From assembly GCA_036841525.1 (NCBI GenBank), contig DAITVZ010000048.1, positions 1 through 41,633 on the forward strand: a stretch of DNA of 41,633 nt. Direction: 5' to 3'. The position numbers and the translations under genes were made by a program. The stretch is from JAAYEA01 sp012689325 (GTDB lineage: Bacteria; Chloroflexota; Anaerolineae; JAAYEA01). Below the pieces are notes generated by a model that saw only the letters and a program-made list of their open reading frames with translations, had not been told where the DNA came from and ran no database searches. This document shows positions 22,744 to 31,101 of the stretch, one piece after another. Position 1 is the first letter of the stretch; each line of letters opens with the position of its first letter.

Positions 22744-24804
22744 ATGGACTACAAGAACACGCTAACGACTTGTGTCTACTGCGGCGCCGGCTGCCAGATC
22801 TATGTCGAGACGATTGACGGCCAGATCACCGGCGTCTGGCCTGCCAAGACCCACATCATCAGTGAGGGCAAACTGTGCATCAAAGGGTGGAACGTTACCG
22901 AGTTTGTGAATAGCCCCGACCGGCTCAAGACGCCCCTCATCCGCAAGGAGGGCCAGTTCGTCGAAGCGAGTTGGGATGAGGCCCTGGAGCTGATCGCCAG
23001 CAAACTGGGCGCCATCAAGAATGAAAGCGGCCCCGACAGCATCGGCTGGCTCGCCTCGGCCAAATGCACCAACGAAGAGAACTATTTGATGAACAAGCTG
23101 GCCCGCGCGGTGATCGGCACGAACAACATCGATCACTGCGCCCGTCTCTGACATGCTCCCACGGTGGCCGGTCTGGCCGCCGCCTTTGGGAGCGGGGCGA
23201 TGACCAATTCGATCCCCGAATTCGAGACGGACACGAACTGCTTTCTCATCATGGGCTCCAACACGTCGGAGGGCCACCCGCTCATCGCCAGCCGCATCAT
23301 GGCGGCGAAGGAACAGCGCGGCGCCAAGATCATCGTGATCGATCCGCGCAAGACCCAGATAGCCCACCTGGCCGATATATACCTGCCGTTTCGCCCCGGC
23401 ACCGACGCGGCCGTCCTTAATGGCTTGATGAACGTTATCATCAGCGAGGGGCTGGAGGACAAGGCTTTCATCACCGAGCGCACCGAGGGCTACGACGAGA
23501 TGAAAGCGGCGGTGGCGCCATACACCCCGGAGCGCGTCGAGGAGATCAGCACCATCCCGGCGGACAAGCTGCGCGCGGTGGCGCGTCTGTACGCTCAGAG
23601 CAAGCCTTCGGCCATCGTTTACGCCATGGGCATCACGCAGCACACCACGGGCACGGATAACGTCAAGAGCTGCGCCAACCTGGCGATGCTGACGGGCAAC
23701 ATGGGCGTCGCTGGCGGCGGCGTGAACCCCCTGCGCGGGCAGAACAACGTCCAGGGTGCGTGTGACATGGGCGGCCTGCCCAACGTCTATCCCGGCTACC
23801 AGGCTGTGACCGTGCCAGAGGTGCAGAAGAAATTCCAGGACGCCTGGGGCAGCACGTCCGGCACCAAGGTGGGCTTGACGGTCACGGAAATGGTCAATGC
23901 GGTGGGCGACGGCAAGCTGCGCGGGCTGTACGTGATGGGCGAGAACCCCATGATGGCCGATCCGGACCTCAACCACGCCTATCACTGCCTGGAGCAAGCC
24001 GAGTTCCTGGTCGTGCAGGATATCTTTCCCACCGAGACGGCCCAACTGGCTCACGTGATCCTGCCTGGCGCGGCATTCGTGGAAAAAGATGGCACGTTCA
24101 CAGCTACCGACCGGCGCGTCCAGCGCGTGCGCAAGGCCGTCGAGCCGCCGGGCGAGGCCCGCGCGGATTGGGAGATCCTCTGCCAGTTGGCCAAGAGGTT
24201 GGGCGCGAGCGGCTTTGACTTTGCCTCCCCCAAGGAGATCATGGCCGAGATCGCCAAGCTGACGCCCAGTTATGCGGGCATCAGCTATGAGCGCCTGGAA
24301 GAGCTTGGGTTTTTGCACTGGCCCTGCCCGTCACCCGATCATCCCGGCACCCCGTACCTGCACAAGGGCAAGTTCCCGCGCGGGTTGGGGCATTTTCACG
24401 CCATCGAGTTCAAAGAGCCGGCCGAGTTGACCGATGAAGAGTACCCCTACACGCTGACGACCGGGCGGCTCATGTTCCATTTCCACACCGGCACCATGAC
24501 GCGGCGCTCGCAGAAACTGGATCAGGAAGTGCAACAGGCGTATGTGGAGATTCATCCGGACGACGCGGCCAAGATCAAGCTGAACGGAAACAAGCGCGTG
24601 ACCGTCGCCAGTCGACGCGGGCAGATCGAGCTGGACGTGCGCATCACCAAGCGTATCAAGCCGGGCATCGTCTTTATCCCCTTCCACTTTGCCGAGGCGG
24701 CCGCCAATGCGCTGACCAACGCGGCCATCGACCCGGTTTCCAAGATCCCCGAGTACAAAGTGTGCGCGGTCAAGATCGAGGCAGTCCAAGGAGTCAGGGC
24801 GTAG
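22744..24804 (+). CDS. fdhA: Selenocysteine-containing formate dehydrogenase catalytic subunit
   Basis: Reading the UGA at 23149-23151 as selenocysteine gives 686 residues, close to FdhH of E. coli (715). The N-terminal [4Fe-4S] site is C10/C13/C17/C45 (CVYCGAGCQIYV, GKLCIKG). Sec136 lies in DHCARL-U-HAPTVAGLA, the family active site. Bis-MGD binding regions follow: MGSNTSEGHP, VIDPRKTQIAHLAD, MGITQHTTGTDNVK, GGGVNPLRGQNNVQGACDMG and MGENPMMADPD. The C-terminal cap has LTTGRLMFHFHTGTMTRRS. It oxidises formate or reduces CO2. The start follows GGGAGGTCACG. The metal (Mo or W) cannot be read. A SECIS-like hairpin lies just after the UGA. The gene ends the operon before a terminator. Confidence 0.95.
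23149..23151 (+). other. In-frame UGA predicted to encode selenocysteine (FdhA Sec136)
   Basis: The UGA sits exactly where formate dehydrogenases carry the metal-coordinating Sec or Cys (ARL-U-HAPTVAG, against RV-U-HGPSVAG in E. coli FdhH). Both flanks are intact formate dehydrogenase sequence in one frame. Confidence 0.95.
23155..23193 (+). promoter_or_regulatory. Predicted bacterial SECIS element of fdhA
   Basis: An outer 7-pair stem joins GCTCCCA (23155-23161) to TGGGAGC (23187-23193). A 4-base bulge (23183-23186) separates it from an inner 8-pair stem, 23162-23169 with 23175-23182, which has one G-U pair. The apical loop is GGTCT (23170-23174), starting 18 bases after the UGA. From memory, the E. 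coli fdhF SECIS has the same loop bases and the same spacing. Confidence 0.88.
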
Positions 24805-24828
24805 GCTCGTTCGCCGACAAGGGTGCTC

Positions 24829-24866
24829 AAGCTCCCGCAGGCGCAATACTGCTTGCGGGAGCTTTT
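24829..24866 (+). terminator. Rho-independent terminator of the hdr-nuo-fdh operon
   Basis: AAGCTCCCGCA (24829-24839) pairs with TGCGGGAGCTT (24854-24864), followed by TTC and a T-rich run. It begins 25 bases after the fdhA stop codon. Confidence 0.85.
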
Positions 24867-24869
24867 CTA

Positions 24870-24898
24870 TTGTCCCGGAGCGGCTAAAGGAGTAGAAT
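24870..24898 (+). promoter_or_regulatory. Predicted promoter of the M20 peptidase gene
   Basis: TTGTCC at 24870-24875 and TAGAAT at 24893-24898 are spaced by 17 bases, directly after the operon terminator and 40 bases before the ATG. Confidence 0.5.
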
Positions 24899-24937
24899 AT
24901 CCATGATGCCGTTATCACATCGATCGAGGAGGACTTG

Positions 24938-26308
24938 ATGGCTTCCTGGGAGAGCTATTTGCAGCAGCACCGCGCGCGGTTTCTGGACGAGTTGGTCGGC
25001 TTCCTGCGCATCCCCAGCATCTCGGCGCTGCCCGACCATGCCAGCGACGTGCAGCGCGCCGCCGCCTGGGTGGCTGAGCGCCTATCCGCCGCGGGGCTGG
25101 AGGGCGCGAAGGTCATGCCCACGGGCGGCCATCCCGTGGTGGTGGCCGAGTGGCTGCACGCGCCCGGCAAGCCCACGGTCTTGATCTACGGGCATTTCGA
25201 TGTGCAGCCCGCGGACCCCGTCGCGCTGTGGACCACGCGGCCCTTTGAGCCGACGGTTCGCGAGGGCCGCGTTTATGCCCGGGGCGCCTCGGATAACAAG
25301 GGAAACCTCTTTGCCAGCGTGCTGGCCGTGGAGGCGCTGCTCAAGACCACCGGCGCGTTGCCGGTGAACGTCAAGTTCTTGGTGGAAGGGCAGGAGGAGA
25401 TCGGCAGCCCGCAGGTTCCCGATTTCGTGGCAGCGCACAAGGAGCTCTTGGCCTGCGACCTGGTGATCAACGCCGATGGCGGCCAGTGGAGCGAGACCGA
25501 GCCGGCGCTGCTCTTGGGCTTGCGCGGCCTCTGCGCGCTGTACCTTGATGTGTACGGCCCCAGCTCGGATCTGCACTCGGGCGTCTTTGGCGGGTCCATC
25601 GCCAACCCGCTCCATGCCCTGGCCGAGCTGCTGGCCTCCATGCACACGCCAGACGGCAAGGTGGCGGTGGAGGGCTTTTATGACGACGTGGCCGCGCTGA
25701 CCCCCGCCGAGCGCGCCGCCATCGCCGCCGTGCCCATGGACGAGGCCGCCTATAAGGCCCAGTTGGGCGTCACGGAGCTCTATGGCGAGCCGGGCTATTC
25801 CACCTGGGAGCGGACTTGGGTGCGGCCCACGCTGGAGCTCAACGGCATGTGGGGCGGCTTCCAGGGCGAGGGGAGCAAGACGGTGTTGCCCAGCGAGGCC
25901 CACGCCAAGATCACCTGCCGCCTGGTGCCCAACCAGGACCCCAAGCGGATCGCGGCGTTGCTGAAGGATCACGTGGCCCGGCATACGCCCAAGGGCGTGC
26001 GCGTAGTCGCCCAGACGGGAAACTCGATGGCCTATCCTTACCTGATCCCCGCCGACCATCCGGGCAACCTGGCGGCTCGGGACGTCCTGGCCGAGCTCTA
26101 TGGCCGGGAGCCCTATCACATCCGCGAAGGCGGCAGCGTGCCCATCTGCGAGGTCTTTGAGCGATACCTGGGCGCGCCTTCGGTCATGTTCGGCTTTGGG
26201 CTGCACGACGAGCATTTCCACGCGCCCAACGAGTTTTTCCGCCTGTCCAGTTTTGATCGGGGGCAGGTGGCGCATGGAAAGCTGCTGGAGAGGTTGGGGC
26301 AGGGGTGA
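24938..26308 (+). CDS. M20-family dipeptidase / metallopeptidase
   Basis: The 456-residue product has the two-zinc M20 catalytic pattern: IYGHFDVQPADP (first His ligand and Asp), YARGASDNKGN (bridging Asp), VEGQEEIGSP (catalytic Glu-Glu), NADGGQW (Asp ligand) and GLHDEHFHAPNE near the end (last His ligand). The dimerisation domain contains GVFGGSIANPLHALAELL. It is of the CNDP-like subgroup that hydrolyses dipeptides or acylated amino acids in the cytoplasm. No signal peptide is seen. The ATG follows GAGGAGG. It has its own promoter and is not obviously tied to the redox operon. Confidence 0.93.
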   Translation: MASWESYLQQHRARFLDELVGFLRIPSISALPDHASDVQRAAAWVAERLSAAGLEGAKVMPTGGHPVVVAEWLHAPGKPTVLIYGHFDVQPADPVALWTTRPFEPTVREGRVYARGASDNKGNLFASVLAVEALLKTTGALPVNVKFLVEGQEEIGSPQVPDFVAAHKELLACDLVINADGGQWSETEPALLLGLRGLCALYLDVYGPSSDLHSGVFGGSIANPLHALAELLASMHTPDGKVAVEGFYDDVAALTPAERAAIAAVPMDEAAYKAQLGVTELYGEPGYSTWERTWVRPTLELNGMWGGFQGEGSKTVLPSEAHAKITCRLVPNQDPKRIAALLKDHVARHTPKGVRVVAQTGNSMAYPYLIPADHPGNLAARDVLAELYGREPYHIREGGSVPICEVFERYLGAPSVMFGFGLHDEHFHAPNEFFRLSSFDRGQVAHGKLLERLGQG

Positions 26309-26337
26309 TTGCGCAGGGCGCACAGGGCGAGTAGAAT
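26309..26337 (+). promoter_or_regulatory. Predicted promoter of the toxin-antitoxin pair
   Basis: TTGCGC at 26309-26314 and TAGAAT at 26332-26337 are 17 bases apart, starting right at the end of the peptidase gene and about 90 bases before the antitoxin ATG. Confidence 0.45.
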
Positions 26338-26425
26338 AGCGGCGAGGGCCATAGGCGCCAGCGCTGCATGCCATTCATCTTGCGTTGACCTGGTTCTGGT
26401 TGTTCCGAGAACAGGGAGGGTACTC

Positions 26426-26668
26426 ATGGAAACAGCAGATATCGCGCGCGAGATCGCCACGCTGCCACCGGAGGCGCAGCGCCAGGTGTTCGATTTTATA
26501 GCCTTTCTCAAGGCTCGCTACGCTGCAGGGCCTTCTGCCAGAAAAGGCAAAAGGCCACAGCTCCAAGATGAGCCTTTCGTTGGCATGTGGCAGGGGCGGG
26601 AGGATATCCCAGACAGCTCGGCTTGGGTACGCCGCCTGCGTGATCAGGAGTGGGAGGCGAGTCAGTGA
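26426..26668 (+). CDS. DUF2281-like antitoxin of a VapBC-type pair
   Basis: An 80-residue protein with a short N-terminal helical domain, IAREIATLPPEAQRQVFDFIAFLKARY, characteristic of DUF2281/VapB-like antitoxins. A basic linker (SARKGKRP) and an acidic C-terminal part (GREDIPDSSAWVRRLRDQEW) probably wrap the toxin. It should neutralise the PIN toxin encoded immediately downstream, and the pair usually represses its own promoter. The ATG follows GGGAGGGTACTC. The stop codon overlaps the toxin start (GTGA), a hallmark of coupled toxin-antitoxin translation. Confidence 0.8.
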   Translation: METADIAREIATLPPEAQRQVFDFIAFLKARYAAGPSARKGKRPQLQDEPFVGMWQGREDIPDSSAWVRRLRDQEWEASQ

Positions 26669-27057
26669 GCAGCACGGTTGTCGTTGATACAGACATCTTG
26701 ATTGATGCTGCTCTGAATATCCAACAGGCCATAGACTACCTACAGGCTATAGAACAGCAAGCCGCACTGAGCGTCAGCATAGTCACCTATTTCGAACTGC
26801 TGGCTGGCGCTCGCAACAAGGCAGAGATACGCGATATCGAGCGGTTTCTTCAGAGATTCCTGGTGCTCAAGTTGGACGAGCGAGTTTCTGATGTCGCCCT
26901 CGGCTTGCTGCGCCAATACAGGCTCAGCCATGGCCTGGCTATTCCGGATGCGTTGATCGCCGCAACAGCGGTAGCTATGGGTTATCCCCTTGTCTCCAAG
27001 AACCAACGTGACTACCGCTTTGTCGCAGAGCTGAGCCTCTTGCCCTACCCTGGTTGA
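26665..27057 (+). CDS. vapC: PIN-domain ribonuclease toxin (VapC-like)
   Basis: The 130-residue protein carries the PIN-domain acidic residues: VVVDTDILIDA at the N-terminus (first Asp pair), a Glu in YFELLAGARNKAE, PDALIAATAVAMG (third Asp), and the C-terminal SKNQRDYRFV. VapC toxins cleave tRNA or rRNA with Mg. The GTG at 26665 overlaps the antitoxin stop and is preferred to the longer frame. Base use is visibly less GC-rich than in the flanking genes, suggesting recent acquisition. Confidence 0.88.
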   Translation: MSSTVVVDTDILIDAALNIQQAIDYLQAIEQQAALSVSIVTYFELLAGARNKAEIRDIERFLQRFLVLKLDERVSDVALGLLRQYRLSHGLAIPDALIAATAVAMGYPLVSKNQRDYRFVAELSLLPYPG

Positions 27058-27068
27058 GGCAAACGACC

Positions 27069-27533
27069 ATGTCCAGAACCCTCATCCTCGGCCTCGGCAA
27101 CCCCATTCTCACCGACGACGGCGTGGGCATCCGCGTGGCGCGGCTGCTGCAAGAGCGGCTGGCCGACCGTCCCGGCGTGACCGTGGACGAGGCCAGCCTC
27201 GGCGGGCTGCGCTTGCTTGAGGTGATCGGCGGCTACGATCGGCTGATCCTGGTGGACGCCATCCAGACCGCCAACGGGCAACTGGGCCAGGCCTATCGCC
27301 TGGACACCGGCACGTTTTGCGCCACGCTCCATTCGGGCTGCACCCACGACGTGGATTTCTTTACCGCGCTGGAGCTGGGCCGGCGGATGGGGATGCATAT
27401 CCCCGAGCAGATCGAGATCATCGCTATCGAGGCGGGGGATGTGCTTACCTTTGGGGAGACGTGTACTCCGGCGGTGGAGGAGGCTATTCCCGTGGCGGCG
27501 GAGATGGTGATGGAGACCCTCACCGGAGCCTAG
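27069..27533 (+). CDS. [NiFe]-hydrogenase maturation endopeptidase (HyaD/HoxW/HycI family)
   Basis: The 154-residue protein starts LILGLGNPILTDDGVGIRVARLL, the family signature with the nickel-sensing acidic residues. It has the second conserved acid in LILVDAIQTANG and a His in TLHSGCTHDVDFF. These proteases remove the C-terminal tail of the hydrogenase large subunit after NiFe insertion. No hydrogenase large subunit occurs in the window, so the target is elsewhere. The variation of the motifs is closest to proteases for cytoplasmic group 3 or 4 enzymes. The ATG lies 12 bases after the toxin gene. Confidence 0.9.
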   Translation: MSRTLILGLGNPILTDDGVGIRVARLLQERLADRPGVTVDEASLGGLRLLEVIGGYDRLILVDAIQTANGQLGQAYRLDTGTFCATLHSGCTHDVDFFTALELGRRMGMHIPEQIEIIAIEAGDVLTFGETCTPAVEEAIPVAAEMVMETLTGA

Positions 27534-27550
27534 TGTCGCATGAAAAAAAG

Positions 27551-27589
27551 AAGACCCTAAAGGTCTGCCAGACCTTTAGGGTCTTTTGT
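27551..27589. terminator. Bidirectional rho-independent terminator between convergent genes
   Basis: A perfect 15-pair stem, 27551-27565 with 27571-27585, has a 5-base loop (TGCCA). It is followed by a T-rich tail on the plus strand and preceded by an A-rich tract (27543-27549) that supplies the tail for minus-strand transcripts. It lies between the maturation protease and the minus-strand ThuA-oxidoreductase gene. Confidence 0.93.
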
Positions 27590-27594
27590 TTGTC

Positions 27595-29244
27595 TTACTC
27601 GCACCCAGGCGCGGGGGCGACGCTCTGCCCCAGCGCGCTGCTGCGCTGCGCGGCGTCGATGACGCCGATGACGCGCCGCGCCGATTCGGGCGTCACCAAG
27701 AGCGGCTCGCCTAACAGCAGGTGGTCGGCGATGTTGCGGTAATACTGCGTGGAGCCATAGCCCGGCAGCGTCACCTTGACCTTGCTCTCCAGCCGGACGC
27801 CGGAGGCGTGGCTCACCACGGTGAGCTCGTCGCTCCAGTTGGCCTGGATCGCGCCCTTGGTCCCCAGGATCAGCCACTTGGGCCGGTTGATGGCGGCGAT
27901 GGACGAGACCCAATAGTCGGCGGTGACGCCGCTATCGAAGCGGATATAGGCCTGGCCGTGATCCTCATTGGTGACGTCGTGCCAGACGCGCTTTTGGAAG
28001 TCGCCCATCACCTGCGTGACCTTGCCCGGCACCAGGTTGAGGATCCAGTCGAGAAAGTGGGCGCCCCAGTCGTACATCGCGCCGCCGCTGATGGCCTTGT
28101 CCGAGCGCCACCAATAGCCGGGGTGATGATAGCCGCCCTGCCCGCATTCGACGTGAAAGACCTCGCCGATCAGTCCGCGATTGATGAGGTCGCGGATGGT
28201 GAGGTAATCGCCGTCCCAGCGGCGGTTGTGGAAGAGGCTCAACATGCGGCCCTTCTCCCGCGCCTTGGCGATCATGGCGTTGGCCTCGTCGATGGTGATG
28301 CAGAAGGGCTTTTCCAGGATCACATGCTTGCCCGCTTCCAGGCACTTGAGGGCCATGGGCGCGTGCAGGTTGTGCGGCAGGATCACCACCACCAGGTCCA
28401 GGTCCGGCATGGCCAGCAAGTCGTCGGCGCTGGTGAGATAGGCCTCCAGGCCGGGCAGCTCTTGCTTGGCCGCCTCCACCCGCGCGGGGTTGGCGTCGCA
28501 CATGGCGACGACCTGGAGCCCTGGCGTGGCGCTGATCCAACCGCCGTGGCCTTTGCCCATGTTAAAGGCGGGGCCATAGCCCAGCAGACCGCAGCGGATA
28601 GGCCGGGCAGGCGTCTCCGCCCCGGCGGCCCAGGCCACCGAGCGAGTCAGCAGCTTTTGAAACTCGGGATGGGCCCAGGTGGCCGCCGTGTGGCCGTTGC
28701 CCAGATAGACCACCCGCCCCTTGCCGTACTGGCGCACGTAGAGCTGCGGCACCTTCTTGCCCTGCCACTGGCTCTCCACCAGCACCTGGTTATCCGGGGC
28801 AAAGCTCTGCAGATGGTACTGATCCTCGTTCAAGGTGAAATCGGGCACGCGGGCGGTGATATAGTGGTCCTTGACGGCCACGGTCATGGGGAACTCGAAG
28901 TGCTGGCGCGGGTGCACCAGGAACTCACTGCCGAGCATGTCGATATAGCCGCGGCTCCCACGAAAGGTATCCGTGGCGGAATGCAGCGCCACAAAGCCGC
29001 CGCCCCCGCGCACAAAGTCCAGCAGCCCCTTCTCTCGCGCTGGCGTCAGGTCGTCCTTGAAGCCGGTGGCATAGAGCACCACGGCGGCATAGCGCCCTGT
29101 GGGCAGCGCGGCCAGGGCGTCCAGGTCCGCGGTCATCTCGACCTCGTACTGGCCCCATTGGCGCATCAGATCAGCCAGCACCTTGCCGCCTTGTTCGGTG
29201 GGGTGATGCGGCGGGCCGCCGTAAACATACAGGACCTTGCTCAT
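27595..29244 (-). CDS. ThuA-like domain fused to Gfo/Idh/MocA oxidoreductase
   Basis: The 549-residue protein begins with a ThuA-like (class I glutamine amidotransferase-like) domain, residues 1 to about 205. It includes YVYGGPPHHP, VVLYATGF, RGGGGFVALHSATDTF, DQYHLQSFAPDNQVL and YLGNGHTAATWAHPEF. From residue ~215 it is an NAD(P)-dependent Gfo/Idh/MocA enzyme (CGLLGYGPAFNMGKGH, VVVILPHNLHAPMALKCLEAGKHVILEKPFC). Its catalytic-domain segment has YDWGAHFLDWILNLVP. These two families are often neighbours in sugar catabolic loci; here they are one chain. The start MSKVLYVYGG is chosen over the longer frame. It is the last gene of a minus-strand sugar cluster, and its substrate is unknown. Confidence 0.88.
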   Translation of the reverse strand: MSKVLYVYGGPPHHPTEQGGKVLADLMRQWGQYEVEMTADLDALAALPTGRYAAVVLYATGFKDDLTPAREKGLLDFVRGGGGFVALHSATDTFRGSRGYIDMLGSEFLVHPRQHFEFPMTVAVKDHYITARVPDFTLNEDQYHLQSFAPDNQVLVESQWQGKKVPQLYVRQYGKGRVVYLGNGHTAATWAHPEFQKLLTRSVAWAAGAETPARPIRCGLLGYGPAFNMGKGHGGWISATPGLQVVAMCDANPARVEAAKQELPGLEAYLTSADDLLAMPDLDLVVVILPHNLHAPMALKCLEAGKHVILEKPFCITIDEANAMIAKAREKGRMLSLFHNRRWDGDYLTIRDLINRGLIGEVFHVECGQGGYHHPGYWWRSDKAISGGAMYDWGAHFLDWILNLVPGKVTQVMGDFQKRVWHDVTNEDHGQAYIRFDSGVTADYWVSSIAAINRPKWLILGTKGAIQANWSDELTVVSHASGVRLESKVKVTLPGYGSTQYYRNIADHLLLGEPLLVTPESARRVIGVIDAAQRSSALGQSVAPAPGCE

Positions 29245-29257
29245 CTTGACCCCTATT

Positions 29258-30061
29258 CTAGCGCGCGCCGCAGGCTTGCAGGCAGGCCTGCATATGGCCC
29301 CGCGACTCGGCGGCGATGACGACGCACTGCTCCAGGGTATACCCCTGCGCCTTGGCGCCGATAATCTCCAGGTCCAGCGGGCCCGCGTAGCCATGCTCGT
29401 GCAGCACGCGGACATAGCCCACCAGGTCGATGTCGCCGCGGCCATTGGCCTGGTTCGCCGGGCTGCCTGGCCCTTGCTGGCGACCTTTGCAGTCGCGGAT
29501 ATGCACGTGCTTGACCCGGCTGATCACCGCCGCGATGGCCTCCACCGGGTTCTCGCCAGCGCGATAGATGTGCGAGGGATCCATGTCGATGCCAAAGGCG
29601 GGGGAGGCGATCTCTTTCATCGCCTGGAGCGTGGTGGGCGTGTTATAGACGCTGCCGCCCACGTGCGCCTTGACGCAGAGCGTGACGCCGTACTTTTCGG
29701 CCATCCGCGCCAGGCTGCCCAGCGAGTCGATCACCTTGGGCCATAGTTCCACATCGTCGCTTTTGCCGCCAGGCCCGCAGTTGATGATGGGGATGCCGAT
29801 CTCCACCGCCGCCTGAAAGGCTGTCTCCATCACCTGCGGGTCCTGGCGCGGCTGCTCCATGGCCAGCAGCGCCAGCCCATATTCGCGGGAAAGGCGCTTG
29901 ATCTCCGGGGCCAGCTCGCGCCAGCGGGCCAGCACCAGATGCTCGCTCATGCCGTCGATGGCCGACAGTTCGATGCCGTCATAGCCGGACATGGCGGTGT
30001 GCTTGAAGGCGGTCTCCATATCGAACGCGCCGAACAGGACCGAGTTCGCGCCTAGCTTCAT
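29258..30061 (-). CDS. Sugar phosphate isomerase/epimerase (xylose isomerase-like TIM barrel)
   Basis: The 267-residue protein has the AP-endonuclease-2/xylose isomerase-like TIM barrel. Visible features are MSGYDGIELSA at the second strand, INCGPGG, GVTLCVKAHVGGSVYN, the metal-ligand region AFGIDMDPSHIYRAGENPVEAI, HVHIRDCKG and a C-terminal GYAGPLDLEIIGAK. These Glu, Asp and His residues normally bind a divalent metal and catalyse ketose-aldose or epimerase reactions. It lies 13 bases upstream of the ThuA-oxidoreductase gene and is flanked on the other side by a second Gfo/Idh/MocA gene, a common trio for breakdown of inositols or uncommon sugars. The exact substrate cannot be assigned. Confidence 0.9.
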   Translation of the reverse strand: MKLGANSVLFGAFDMETAFKHTAMSGYDGIELSAIDGMSEHLVLARWRELAPEIKRLSREYGLALLAMEQPRQDPQVMETAFQAAVEIGIPIINCGPGGKSDDVELWPKVIDSLGSLARMAEKYGVTLCVKAHVGGSVYNTPTTLQAMKEIASPAFGIDMDPSHIYRAGENPVEAIAAVISRVKHVHIRDCKGRQQGPGSPANQANGRGDIDLVGYVRVLHEHGYAGPLDLEIIGAKAQGYTLEQCVVIAAESRGHMQACLQACGAR

Positions 30062-30090
30062 CTTGTTCTCCTCCTGCGCTGGCCGGTGGC

Positions 30091-31083
<993 letters not shown>

Positions 31084-31101
31084 GATCGCTCTCCTTGCCT
31101 G

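Noticed and set aside
23149..23151. UGA in fdhA splitting it into two short genes
   Set aside because: The UGA is exactly at the formate dehydrogenase active-site Sec and is followed by a strong SECIS candidate; both halves form one normal-length enzyme.
27721..29319. Long open frame on the plus strand opposite the ThuA-oxidoreductase gene
   Set aside because: Antisense shadow with His/Ala/Gly/Val-rich translation; the minus-strand gene has clear domains.
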